DNA of 64,000 nt from Pyrenula massariospora (lineage: Eukaryota > Ascomycota > Eurotiomycetes > Pyrenulales > Pyrenulaceae). Shown one piece after another: positions 10,880 to 21,139 of the stretch. Position 1 is the first letter of the stretch; every line of letters starts with the position of its first letter. The position numbers and the translations under genes are program-made. Below the pieces are notes generated by a model. The model was not told the origin of the DNA. It did not search any database and saw only the letters and a list, made by a program, of their open reading frames with translations. The stretch spans positions 558,001-622,000 of the forward strand of contig JAGFMI010000020.1 of assembly GCA_021030905.1 (NCBI GenBank), read 5' to 3'.

Positions 10880-12376
10880 ATGGGACGCTCGTTGCTCTTC
10901 TGTACCATTTCACGTTCAACTCTAACAGCATTGCCTGTGCATCCCCTCACATCCTCTCAAAATTTGACTCTTGGGGTGTTGGGAACGCGAGGTGGACATG
11001 CCCTCCGTTCAATATCAAGTGGACGCCATGAGTCATCCTCTCACTCATGGACGTCTCAGATGACTATCAAAAAAACCCCATCTTCAACTGAAGCAATCCT
11101 GGTAGATGCGCCTCTATCATGCCTGCCATTTACAACGCTTCTGAGATCATATCTTGTTACAAGTATCTCGTCTAATCCTTTTCTCCTTCAACCATCGCTA
11201 GCAGTGTTGTCCTTCCTTGCACACGCCAGATCACCATTTTTGAACCCGGACCGTAACCCCATCCTGCGATTCCTCTTGAAGAAAACATTCTATGCCCAGT
11301 TTTGTGCCGGAGAAACTCCGGCTGAGGTCCAACGAACCATCGGGGGGTTGAAGCAAATAGGATACACCGGTGTGATCTTGGGATACGCTAGAGAAGTTGT
11401 CATGGAGGAGGATGAAGCGAGAAATCTTTGCGAAGACAGTAACACGCCGATGAATATGGAAGAAGTTACCGCGTGGGAAAGAGGCACGCTCGATACTGTC
11501 TCACTTTGTACGAGCGGCGAGTTTGTGGCTCTGAAATTCTCAGGTGCTGGTCAACAGGCACTGAAGTCGTTGCAATGCGATCGCTCACCCGAGCCAGAGC
11601 TTGAGGCCGCCATTGTTCGGATCTGTGACGCAGCAAGACGTCGTGGCGTAAGACTATTGTTTGATGCGGAGCAACAAGCCATTCAAAAAGGCATTGATTC
11701 CTGGACAATCAAATTCATGCAGAAATATAACCGGGAAGGCCGTGCAGTCGTGTATGGCACTTATCAGGCATACCTCAAAGCGACTCCCGCAGTACTCGCC
11801 AGCCATCTACGTCTTGCGAAAGAAGGAGGCTTTACAATCGGCGTCAAACTTGTTCGAGGTGCCTATCTAGGATCCGACCCTCGGGACAGAATCTGGGACA
11901 CCAAAGAACAAACAGACCACACTTACAATGGCATTGCAGAGGCACTCATGCGCCGCCAATTCAATGGCGTATTGAACGAACCGGCAGGCAATGACGGTTG
12001 CTTTCCAGAGGTCGATCTAGTTTTAGCTGGGCATAACAGTGAGAGTGTGTCAAAGGCACGCAGGGTGCGGGATGAGCAGACTCTCCGCGGTGAAGGCAAA
12101 ATCGATATGGTTTATGGTCAGTTGATGGGCATGGCTGACAACATCAGCTGCGCACTGGTGCAAGCTGGGAGAAAGGCGCAAGAACATGGTGAAGAGAAGA
12201 TGGTAGATGTGCCGAAAACCTTCAAGTACCTTGTCTGGGGAAGCGTTGGTGAGTGTACGATGTATCTGCTGCGACGGGCTCAGGAGAATCGCGATGCGGT
12301 AAGCAGAACGGAAGAAGGTCGAAAAGCATTGGGGTGGGAGTTGAAGAGGCGCGCATCCTTGTCATTTAAGAAATAG
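10880..12376 (+). CDS. PUT1: proline dehydrogenase (mitochondrial, FAD-dependent)
   Basis: An intronless gene of 498 residues, starting at the first ATG of the frame (MGRSLLFCTISRSTLT). That start gives an Arg/Ser/Thr-rich N-terminus typical of mitochondrial import. The PRODH barrel is recognisable from RLLFDAEQQAIQKGIDSW, VYGTYQAYLKATP, GVKLVRGAYLGSDPR, YGQLMGMADNISC and the substrate-binding end YLLRRAQENRDAV, where the paired Arg residues hold the proline carboxylate. The enzyme oxidises proline to pyrroline-5-carboxylate in the mitochondrion and passes electrons to the respiratory chain, the first step of proline use as nitrogen and carbon source. In Aspergillus the equivalent gene is clustered with other proline-use genes. 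Here the neighbours are unrelated, so regulation cannot be inferred from context. Confidence 0.93.
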   Translation: MGRSLLFCTISRSTLTALPVHPLTSSQNLTLGVLGTRGGHALRSISSGRHESSSHSWTSQMTIKKTPSSTEAILVDAPLSCLPFTTLLRSYLVTSISSNPFLLQPSLAVLSFLAHARSPFLNPDRNPILRFLLKKTFYAQFCAGETPAEVQRTIGGLKQIGYTGVILGYAREVVMEEDEARNLCEDSNTPMNMEEVTAWERGTLDTVSLCTSGEFVALKFSGAGQQALKSLQCDRSPEPELEAAIVRICDAARRRGVRLLFDAEQQAIQKGIDSWTIKFMQKYNREGRAVVYGTYQAYLKATPAVLASHLRLAKEGGFTIGVKLVRGAYLGSDPRDRIWDTKEQTDHTYNGIAEALMRRQFNGVLNEPAGNDGCFPEVDLVLAGHNSESVSKARRVRDEQTLRGEGKIDMVYGQLMGMADNISCALVQAGRKAQEHGEEKMVDVPKTFKYLVWGSVGECTMYLLRRAQENRDAVSRTEEGRKALGWELKRRASLSFKK

Positions 12377-12650
12377 ACCGACTAGAATCTGCATGAAGCC
12401 GCTGGGCTATTGAGAATGTTCTTTAAATCTGGCACGGCCGTCACGGCTGAGGGCAGGACACTCGTCAGCCTCCTGCACTTTCCTCTTTCGATTTGCGGAC
12501 GCTGCCTAACACGTGATGCTGCGTTAACATACCACCGCTCCGTGGCCGGTGCCATTCACCCTCTCCGCTTCACCTCTTCTTTACTCTCGGAAACGCTAAG
12601 ACAAACCGCCAGCTTGTTGCGCGTGTAAAAACATCGCGTTGTCCAGGGTG

Positions 12651-14192
12651 ATGGCTTCTTACAGCTCTTCTATCACGTCCACTACCGCAAGCGACCGCTC
12701 TCCACAACTCTTCTTCACCGACTCCAGGCCGCCTTTCCTGATCTATAGAGACTGGGACGACGCGCGGTTTGAGGTATGCTAATCTACTTGTCCTGCCACA
12801 ATTGAGGCAGCTTGATCTGTGATTCCGTAGCACCAATACCGGAGAGTCCGCAAGCCGCCAGAGACGCTGACGCTTTTTCTGCCACAAGGAGACATTTCAG
12901 TCAGCCATGGACAAGATCGATGTTACCACGCTGTTTGGGCAGGCCATTGGCGACTTCGAGCGCATTTCAAACCACGTTCGTCGACTACAACACACTCATC
13001 GGCTCTGGTATTGACCACTGAATCCCAGCTACAAGTAAAAGGTTATTCCGAAGCTGCCAATGAGATATGCAAACACACTCTAGCGCTAGTGCGCACATTC
13101 ACGGACGCAACAGCCGATTGGGACATTGAGAAATGCTTGATGGAAGACCCACTTGTAAAATGTCTTAGCAACAGCGGACGATGGCTTGAGCTGACCTGCG
13201 TAACAGGAGAATGGATCGCGTAACGGGCAACAGCACAGCCGAACGGGTAGCACCGCTGATGCCCTTCTTAGCACGCCTAGGGTCGGAACCTGGGCAGCTG
13301 TTGCAGCAACTCCAACGCCGAAATCCAATATAGTGGTAAAGCGCCATCCGGACGAGGAAATGAAACGCACCTTTGCCATACCTAGTGATAGCCAAGCCGT
13401 CAAAGCACACGAGGTGAGGGTAGTCTGGGTGTTACCGTTTGATATGAGCAGGAAACTCAGCGCAGTAACAAAAGAGATACATGAAGGACCACTTCTTTCT
13501 GTTGCATACTCGCAGGCGGATCAGGCCGTCTGCATCATCTTTCAGCGTAGTGAACATGCCCGAGCCTTTCTCTTCAGGAACCAAGAATACCAGGACCAAA
13601 AAGGACGCAGCTTGTATGGGCCGGATGTTCGACTGCTCGAGGGGCAGGCATATCCGTATGACGCCGCTCTTCGGCGCATGGATCCTCCTACAAACGAGCG
13701 ACGCCGTTTGACGTTTGCTCGCTCCAAGTTATTTTGTCCTGGAGAAGGCGGAGTAGCAGAAGCCATGTTTAAGAAACACATCTACGAGCTGGTCGGAGCA
13801 GACAACGTGGAGCTGGTATGGCTATTTAACACAGGAAACGGTACGCACACCTCAGCACGCGTGGATCGCTGGTGACTGACGAGCGTTCAGCAACCGTTGT
13901 CTTCACGGCGACCAGCATTGCTCGAATTGTGCGCGACAAATTTCGAGAATATGCAACAACGAAAGGAAACTCTTACGCGCAGCTCCAAGTGTCATTCTCG
14001 CACGACCCCTGCGAGCGACCGCTCAGTCTGATATCGCAGATGAATGGCATGGCTTCGACGGGGCAGCCAAGTCTGCCTCAGCGGCGTGCAAGCAATGCCT
14101 CTTCGGGGCGGATGGGCCCACCTCTGTCCCCCCGAAAACAGACTCGTGTAGCCGACAAAGATGGATGGCAGGTCATCTCGCGGCGTCGTTAA
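12651..14192 (+). CDS. hypothetical protein with two degenerate RRM-like regions
   Basis: Four exons reconstructed: 12651-12773, 12831-13154, 13207-13840 and 13891-14192, giving 460 residues. The three introns are 57, 52 and 50 bp; the last two have CTGAC branch points, and every junction preserves frame. The protein begins MASYSSSITSTTASDRS. It contains a region with VVWVLPFDMSRKLSAVTKEI and ending AVCIIFQRSEHARAF, which has the strand-helix-strand alternation of an RNA recognition motif. A second such region runs from RSKLFCPGEGGVAEAMFKKH to ATVVFTATSIARIVRDKF. Neither has a clear aromatic RNP1 signature. The C-terminus is Ser/Pro/Arg-rich and ends WQVISRRR. I recognise no named family. RNA binding is only an inference from the fold-like pattern. 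That it is a real gene is well supported by the splice structure. Confidence 0.75.
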
Positions 14193-15103
14193 GTAAGGTG
14201 TGGCTAGTCTATAAGCCGCAACAATCTCATGCAAAGCTATCGAGGATATCGGTGACTGTTGAAGGACGACAGCCCAGGGTCGTGAAGCGCTCGACTGTGC
14301 TGTAATTGAAGAAGGCGAAGATGTCTGTTCAAAAATGCAAAGATGGTTTCAGGGAGACGAGGCTCATTCGATGTAGATAAATCAAACAATTTCAAGCAGT
14401 GACCTTCTTCCAGCACCGGGCCCATCCTCACGTGAGAGTCCCAGATATAATCCTGATTGCTTGTGTCAAGTGGTGGCCAAAAGTGGAAGCATGACGAGGA
14501 AAAGTTCATGCTTGGCGGGGGAGGTTCAAGCACAGCCATCCGGCTAGACTGGATCCAGCCGAGAGCGTGGGTGGCGGGTGTCTCGTGTGCAGCCAATATT
14601 GGGGGTTCCTGGGTCGACGCTATTGCCACAGACGGTTTAGAATGGGTGCATTTGTTTTAGGCGCGCTCCACTCCCTACGCTGAATGGTCGCCAAACCGTC
14701 TACCGGCGATCGTCCAAAAAAGCCAGGGATGGAGGGATTCGCCTCCCTAAAGTGGGTTTGTCCCCCCTCCCCATGCAATCCGAAACAACTGTCCCCGTCT
14801 CTTCTTCCACATCATCAACATCTCGTCTTCAATCTTCTCTGCGTTGAGTGCGTTCTTCGTGGTTCTTCTTGTCAGGGCAACTACGACACATTCGCTTGTG
14901 TGCATTCTTGCTACTTTTTCCTATACTTCGCCTTCGCTAATCATCTCTAACCCCTCCGATCGTCTTTCACATATCAATTGAATTGTACATTCGCTTCCCC
15001 ACCCGTTGTACAAAGGATTTTCTTCAACTCAAGGACACTTCGAACTTAAGTTTTTTAATCCATTCCACTCCATCCCATCTTTGAATTCCACCGACTTCTC
15101 AAA
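14193..15103. other. intergenic region and long pyrimidine-rich leader of the Crh gene
   Basis: About 0.9 kb. From roughly 14760 to the ATG at 15104 the plus strand is rich in C and T, as in many fungal promoters and 5' leaders of abundant wall-protein genes. A leftward frame at 14237-14629 is open but has no family similarity that I recognise, so I did not call it. Confidence 0.45.
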
Positions 15104-16567
15104 ATGCCGAGCTGGTTCACTGCCAGCGCCATTATCGCTGTTACGGCGCGTCTTGTCCTGTCTCAAACAGGTCCCCCTCAATGCAGTCCTAGCTCAAAAT
15201 GCCCCAAAGACAGTCCCTGCTGTTCACGTAAGTCTTTGACCGAGAAGGCCCTTCTTAACAAATTGTATTGCTAATTTGGTTGCTCTAGAATACGGTCAGT
15301 GCGGTACCGGTGCTTTCTGTCTGGGTGGCTGCGACCCTGCTTCCTCGAATACTCTTGACTCCTGCGTACCCGCTCCTGTGTGCCAGAGTCAGAACATCAC
15401 ATTCGACAAAGATCTGAAGAATTTGATCTCGAACCAGAAATATCTAGGGGATGCGAGCAAGGCGGACTTTGTTTACAGCGGAACACCAAATTATTGGAAC
15501 AACCCAAAAGGCGGAGACAACAAAGACAACGTCATCCTTACCCTGTCGGAGAATGGACCGAATAACCAGGCCGGCACTCTGTTAGCAAGCACTCACTATA
15601 TGTGGTACGGTAAAGCTACAGCGACGATGATGACCAGTGCGGGCAAAGGCGTGGTGACGGCTTTCATTCTTCTGGGCGATTCTAAAGATGAGATCGATTA
15701 CGAGTTTGTTGGAAACGATCTTGAAACAGCACAAACGAATTATTATGCCCTTGGTGTCACTAATTGTAAGATCGATCCCATCTCCTTTTTTTTGCACAAC
15801 TGATATGCGATCCAGACAACAATGGCAATAAAACCAATGGTCTCAGCGACACCCAACAGAATTATCATACCTTCGTGATCGATTGGAATCCTGACACGAT
15901 CACCTGGTCCATTGACGGGAAGACGGTACGTTCTGTCCAACGCTCGGACACATGGAATGCGACGGCCAATCGCTGGGATTACCCTCAAACGCCGGCTCGT
16001 ATCCAGCTCTCTCTGTGGCCTGCTGGTAGCGCCAAAAGTGCCGAGGGTACGCGAGATTGGGCAGGTGGTGAGATTGAATGGAATAGCCCCTACATGACGA
16101 ACGGGTATTACTATGCGGCCTTCAGCTCTGTAAGCATCGAGTGCTACGATCCGCCGCAGGGGGCCAACAAGCAAGGCGACAAGTCCTATATCTACACCGA
16201 CGCGGCTATGACAAACAGCACAGTAGAGATAAGCGACAAGGACACCGTTCTAAAGTCACTGGAAGGCACTGGCACAGACATGGACGCTGGCTCAGCCTCG
16301 AGTGGCTCCAGCTCCCCCTCAGCTACTGCTGCCCAAGTCCCAGGATTGAGCGGCGTCGGCGCAGATGGACAACGAGGAGGCACCAATTCTGCCTCGGGTG
16401 GTGCTTCAGGTGCCAATGGTGGAGTATCACAACCAACATCCACCGGCTTTACGCAAGGTGATGGCTCGAATGGATCTGGGTCGGGAGCTGCACCGCATCC
16501 GGAGAAGGTTTTGGAGACTTCGCTTTTCGCAGTGGTGGTTGCTCTGTTTGCATTGCTCGTGTTGTAA
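15104..16567 (+). CDS. Crh-type GH16 glucan-chitin transglycosidase with CBM18 and GPI signal
   Basis: Three exons, 15104-15227, 15289-15765 and 15816-16567, giving 450 residues; introns are 61 and 50 bp. A signal peptide (about residues 1-20, ending VLSQT) is followed by a Cys-rich chitin-binding module of CBM18 type (CSPSSKCPKDSPCC, QYGQCGTGAFCLGGC). The GH16 catalytic domain carries DEIDYEFVG, the ExDxE signature with nucleophile and acid/base Glu. Later come YHTFVIDWNPDTITWSIDG and a Gly/Ser-rich linker. The C-terminus is hydrophobic (SLFAVVVALFALLVL), as expected for GPI attachment. Crh1/Utr2 enzymes act outside the cell, transferring chitin chains onto beta-glucan. The combination with an N-terminal CBM18 is closest to the Utr2 branch. 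Secretion and wall location are inferred from the signals; the enzyme class is firm. Confidence 0.93.
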
Positions 16568-18088
16568 GGGAGTGGTTGTTGGATTCTAAAAAGGGGCTTG
16601 CATTGGGTAGGTGTCCTGGCGATATGAGCATGAGCGAGAATTATGGGCCAGGACACGTTCTCTCATTGTTTTGGGCATCTGGAGAGCATCTACAAAATCA
16701 CATGTCAATACTCGTAATCAATTCGATAATTTTTAGAATATCTCTCCGTAGGAGCAGAACACCTTTTCAGGATCAGCAAAATCACCTTTATTATGTTGCA
16801 CAATATGTCAAAATTACTTGTCGAAGACCCTTTGGCAAATGAGAAGATTTGGCGTGTCCCAAGAGCGAACCACCCAACAACCATTTCCCCTCTCTGTATA
16901 TGATCTTGTCTCATTGCTTTCTTTGATGCTCGCAATGTGGACATCACTAATTCTGTAGTCCGAGTCTGTTCCTCTATACTTTATGCAGCGAGGTATTCTA
17001 CTAACAGAAGTGGAATTTGCCTTTGGAGAAAGCGTTGTAGACCGCTCCGATGCTGGGTAGCCCTTCTTTTACCTCTTTCGACACAAAGGCTGTCTAGACT
17101 CCCCTGCGATTTATTTACCCGGCAGGCTCGCTTGGGATAGATATCAGACTGATCTCACACTCCTCGACGGCGAACTAAAGTGCATTTTGACGAACGGTCT
17201 TTTTTAACGTGCTCCACAACTATGATCAACAGTTCTTTCTCCTTGCTTCTAGTTCATCTTTAGAGCCATTTTTGGCTCCTTCCCTGTTTTGATTACATAC
17301 TTCTAACTGCCACATCCTTCGTTCGTGAGCGGCCAGACTTGGTGAAGCGCAGTATTCAATCCAGAAACTAAGCTTGTGTATCAATTATACGTCACTTACG
17401 GTTATCGGATTGGGAAACCTGATGAGGTCCACGAAGTTTCCGTTTTCCTGTTGCTTCAATCAAAGTGATCTCCGCTTGTTCTCCACCGCAAGAGGTTTTG
17501 GACAACCAGCAGACTGCATGTAATATGCAGGAGCCACCTCCAGGCAATCGAATGCCTTTAAGTTGCTTTGCATTTTCTTGGATGCCCGTTTGGCATCGCA
17601 AATTCTTCCGATCTGCTTAGCCAACAGACGGACAATCAGCGTTCTGTATACCGGCTTGGAAATATTTGATGGCTGTGGAAGATTTTCTAACAAGCTTATA
17701 CACATTCTCTTACTTTGTCCCCGCGCAACATAACCTGTCAAAGTTCAAACATCAAACGCATTTGCTGAGATCCTACACCAAGGGTTTGCATAGCATAAAG
17801 TGTTGGTCGCTACGAGCTTCAAAACATGCGCGCCTCTTAATGCCTCTCAATCCTCATCGACATTGTGTCTTATCACCGGAATTTTTTCGATCTATCATAA
17901 TCCTCTACGCCAAATATGATGAGCCTAGCGCATACAGATCGTCCAACGTTGTCGCAGCTGGGGGTTAAATACGTATCGACATAATTCAAGATAATACTTT
18001 TGTCTTTTATGATCTTCTTCTGACGGCTCAGATCTCAGCCCGTTATACCATTCGAAAGTCTGCTATCACATTTTTGATTCTTCATCCA
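16568..18088. other. gene-poor intergenic region
   Basis: About 1.5 kb of AT-leaning sequence downstream of the Crh gene. Open frames here are short and on both strands, for example leftward 17460-17741. They have no ATG-anchored similarity and no convincing introns. I see no RNA gene or repeat. Confidence 0.45.
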
Positions 18089-18337
18089 ATGTGTCAAGCC
18101 GTCGTATTCCAACACGCTTGCGGCCACAACTCCATTGACTACTACTGGACATGCCCTGTGCTTGCCCATCAGAGTCAAATGTACGGCAGAGATATGCGAC
18201 ACAGGGGAGCGGAGTGTCCCATCGTGAAGGCCCACCTCACGGCAAAACTGTGTCCGGTGTGCTATGCGGGGAGCTTACACCCGAGTTTGAGCTGGACTCC
18301 ACGGCGGCCCAGTCGATGGAATGTGTGTTTGACTTGA
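18089..18337 (+). CDS. small Cys/His-rich protein of unknown function, possibly frameshifted
   Basis: An 82-residue frame starting MCQAVVFQHACGHNSIDYYW. It has a regular set of potential metal ligands: Cys2, a CGH triplet at 11-13, a Cys near 22, a Cys in AECPIV, and a CPVC pair. This arrangement resembles small zinc-binding proteins common in filamentous fungi, but I know no named function. The frame ends in a poorly protein-like Arg/Pro/Trp segment. In another frame the sequence after the run of G residues near 18269 stays open to 18402 and looks more protein-like (GELTPEFELDSTAAQSMECV). A one-base change in the G run, or an unrecognised intron, could therefore join the two. The gene may be longer than called, or decayed. 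Confidence 0.45.
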   Translation: MCQAVVFQHACGHNSIDYYWTCPVLAHQSQMYGRDMRHRGAECPIVKAHLTAKLCPVCYAGSLHPSLSWTPRRPSRWNVCLT

Positions 18338-19180
18338 TGAGGCTAGCACTGGTGAGGATTGTGAATAAATGCTATAGGAAGCAGGCGTCTCAGGTGAAAT
18401 GAACTGTTACATTTCAGCTGTCAATCGGCAATCTCACGGCGCGGAATCTATTAGATTCTTTTATTCTGCGTAGAGGAGGCTATGGCACGGAGACCACTTA
18501 CATTTAAGATGTATAGACAAACGTGTAAACTTTTGCTGGTCCGCTTTCCTTTTTGGGCATGTTGCTTACCGTGAGCCGGGTTTCTTGATGGCGCTAAGAG
18601 AGTGTGATTGCTCTGTTAAATGTCGCGGGCAAACGTGAGCAAATGTTTGCCCCGCGTCCGGACCATCCTATATCGCCAAAACCTACCAAGCAAAAGGATG
18701 GCAGTCTACTAAATGATGCAGACGTAGCTGGTGTCCTGATTATCATAATTTTCTTATGCTCTTGTTAGCCGCACCTTAATAGTCATCTCAGGGGTAGAGT
18801 GCGTGGCAGATAGATAGACGAGGATTTGCGATGTGGAAATCGGCGTGGAAATAAGCGGCATATTATGATGACGATGTCCGGCGTCACCTCCAAATATTTT
18901 TTTTGCCAAAGTGAATTATATGCCGTTCAATTGCGACACCCAGAGGATCCATAGGCTAGGTACGGAATGAGGTGGTAGCATCTACAGCCTACTCCTCCTC
19001 TCAAAGACTTTCTCACTATTGCCTTTACGCTATTCCTCCCCTACAAACCTCCATTATTAGCTACGCGTCAAGCGTCCGCAATTGAGGAAACGCTCTCCTC
19101 TTTGAGCTTTCCCTTGGGTGGTACACTTCCAAACGCTCTACAATTGGAATTGGACCTTTGCTCTAGACTCTCAGGTCGAA
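18338..19180. other. intergenic region upstream of the NDUFAF3-like gene
   Basis: About 0.84 kb. The first 65 bp hold the alternative-frame tail of the small Cys-rich gene. The middle holds one strong inverted repeat (listed separately). From about 18960 the strand becomes CT-rich, as in a fungal promoter and 5' leader. Confidence 0.45.
18624..18656. repeat. inverted repeat, hairpin-forming
   Basis: Left arm CGCGGGCAAAC (18624-18634) is complementary to GTTTGCCCCGCG (18645-18656) apart from one bulged C. The ten bases between could form a loop. It lies in a gene-free stretch. A role as terminator, binding site or cruciform is unknown. Confidence 0.6.
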
Positions 19181-19945
19181 ATGCCTCCTATTCCATCACC
19201 TCGAGCGCTTCGCGCTCTTCGCACCGCAGCGAATTTTTCACCAGCAAGATCTCACCATCACCGAAATAGACCATGCCACTCCCACTCCATGCGCGTTCCA
19301 ATCAATTCGACCAGATACAAGCTACCGCATTCCCGCCTCCTTTCTACCACAAGTCGCCCCCCTTCCGATCAGAAAACCTCTGGGGGTCCTTCAACCCCCA
19401 CCTCCACAGCACCTTCAACCCACGACCGTGGCCCCCCTTCCACCGAGGACACCCAAACAGACTTCTCTACCATGGATGTCCTCGGTAACTCCCCTATCCC
19501 GGCAACCACAATCGAAATCTGCCTCTCCACCTCCTTCCATTTGAACAACGGCCTCAAAACGCCTCCGGGGGCCGGCATCCTCCTCCTCTCCGGCGAGGTG
19601 TTGACTTGGAAGCCATGGCTCGCCAACTCTCCGAACTCTGATCTTTCCTCCATGGTGACGTCGAGCGGCGTGTGGGAGGTCGACAATGAGAGGGCGTGGG
19701 CAGCGCTGGAGGTACTGTGGCCGAGACCGGATTTGCTGATACTAGGGACGGGGAAAAGGGTGCTGCCCGTGGGGAAAAGGACGAGGGAGAGGTTAGCGGG
19801 TCTGGGGTTGAGGATCGATGTTCAAGATACGAGGAATGCGGCCGCGGAGTTTAATCTGCTGTGTCGGGAGAGGGGGACCGGCGAGGTTGGGGCGGCGTTG
19901 TTGCCGGTTGGGTGGGATTTGATGGGGAAGGGGAAGGGGAAATGA
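19181..19945 (+). CDS. NDUFAF3-like mitochondrial complex I assembly factor (DUF498 fold)
   Basis: An intronless gene of 254 residues. The ATG at 19181 (MPPIPSPRALRALRTAANF) gives an Arg/Ala-rich amphipathic start suited to mitochondrial import. A Ser/Thr/Pro-rich stretch follows. The C-terminal domain has the Mth938/NDUFAF3 pattern: GAGILLLSGEVLTWKPW, RPDLLILGTGKRVLPVGKR, LGLRIDVQDTRNAAAEFNLL, and VGAALLPVGW. In animals the homologue NDUFAF3 works with NDUFAF4 in early assembly of NADH dehydrogenase, and the fold is conserved in fungi. Placement in complex I assembly is by family knowledge. As in msrA, the coding strand shifts from C-rich to G-rich part-way through the gene. Confidence 0.85.
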   Translation: MPPIPSPRALRALRTAANFSPARSHHHRNRPCHSHSMRVPINSTRYKLPHSRLLSTTSRPPSDQKTSGGPSTPTSTAPSTHDRGPPSTEDTQTDFSTMDVLGNSPIPATTIEICLSTSFHLNNGLKTPPGAGILLLSGEVLTWKPWLANSPNSDLSSMVTSSGVWEVDNERAWAALEVLWPRPDLLILGTGKRVLPVGKRTRERLAGLGLRIDVQDTRNAAAEFNLLCRERGTGEVGAALLPVGWDLMGKGKGK

Positions 19946-21085
19946 GAATATATGAGAAATGTAAAGATTGGTTGGCACCTCTGCGGCGAATTCGAGACTA
20001 CCACAAGAGATGGAACAGGGTCCTAGGATAGCGCAGCTGACAACTAGATCGCTACCCAGGACGTTCACCCTCTGAGCAGGCGACGAGGAAGAGATAGTCA
20101 CCATACATGCCATCTAAGGGACCTAGATACTTGAACACCTATCCGACTCAACACGCTTCGTCAGCGACTGCGCAACCCCCAGTGCGCCAGACCTCACTTA
20201 TTTGATTCAACCCAGACTACGGCTGAATTCTATGTTGGCAACGAACCACGGCATCTTTAGATACATAAAACTACTTGCACTCCATCGAGCCCGCGTCTAC
20301 CTATCCAGCCCGGGCCTCCCGCCATCCGAACGTAGCATCCATCATACATTATGAAAAGAATGGTTGAGCCTGTGTTCGAGCAAAGGCCGAGATTCTGCCG
20401 CCGCATCTTACTCAAATGTCGAATTAGGCATTTCAGCGCTCGACGGTGGCCCTTACGGTCCGGGATCAAGATCGAAATCAAATTTTAGGCTTATTCGTTA
20501 GAACGATGGTAGTCGGACGGGCGCCGTTCCGGGGTATGATGGGAGTTGTTGCTCTTATGAGAAAGGGTGGTGTTGGATGAGGTAGCTGGCGTGGAAGAGG
20601 GAGAAGAAGAGGAAGGAGAAGGGAAATGGTGCGCTACGGGATGTGCGGTGAGACTACTTGAGTACGCAGGGCAGCATGTCCGAAAAGCCCACAAAAAGTA
20701 TTTCAAATTCGCGGTGTTGGAAACTATCTAATCCTCCTCTTTTCCATACCCATTCCCATACCCGCCCATCCCACCCCAGTCTCCGCAAAGTCGCTCAACG
20801 ATGCTGTTGATGTGTAGCAACTAGCAACCGCCCTGCCCCTTCCGATCAAAAAAAATGAAGAAGGTGGTAGTATTTGTGTTGTGTGAGCCTCGCCAAAACC
20901 CCGGTCGAAAACCCAACCCTTTGTCTGTTGGGGGAAAATCCGGGGAAAGAGTGCTCGTGGTCGGGAGATGGTGACTGATGGTGAAATTCGGTGAAGTCGA
21001 GTTGTTGATGTGTTTCGTAGGGTGGGATGGGGAACTTTCCAAATGTCAATTTAATGTAAACGCTGCGTTGGGTATCCAAACAATG

Positions 21086-21139
21086 ATCCAACAAATCCAA
21101 TAAATCCAATAACCCCCGAGAATCCAAAAAATCCAGAAT
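21086..21139. repeat. short tandem repeat, 9-bp period
   Basis: ATCCA recurs at 21086, 21095, 21104, 21122 and 21131, exactly nine bases apart or a multiple of nine, with one degenerate unit at 21113. The consensus unit is close to ATCCAATAA. Read on the minus strand, the period of three codons gives an LDL/LDF-like pattern. No ATG-started frame covers it, so I treat it as a plain minisatellite-like repeat. Confidence 0.75.

Noticed and set aside
14237-14629. Leftward 130-residue frame overlapping the 3' side of the RRM-like gene
   Set aside because: It has no recognised motif, and its composition fits an accidental frame opposite promoter DNA.
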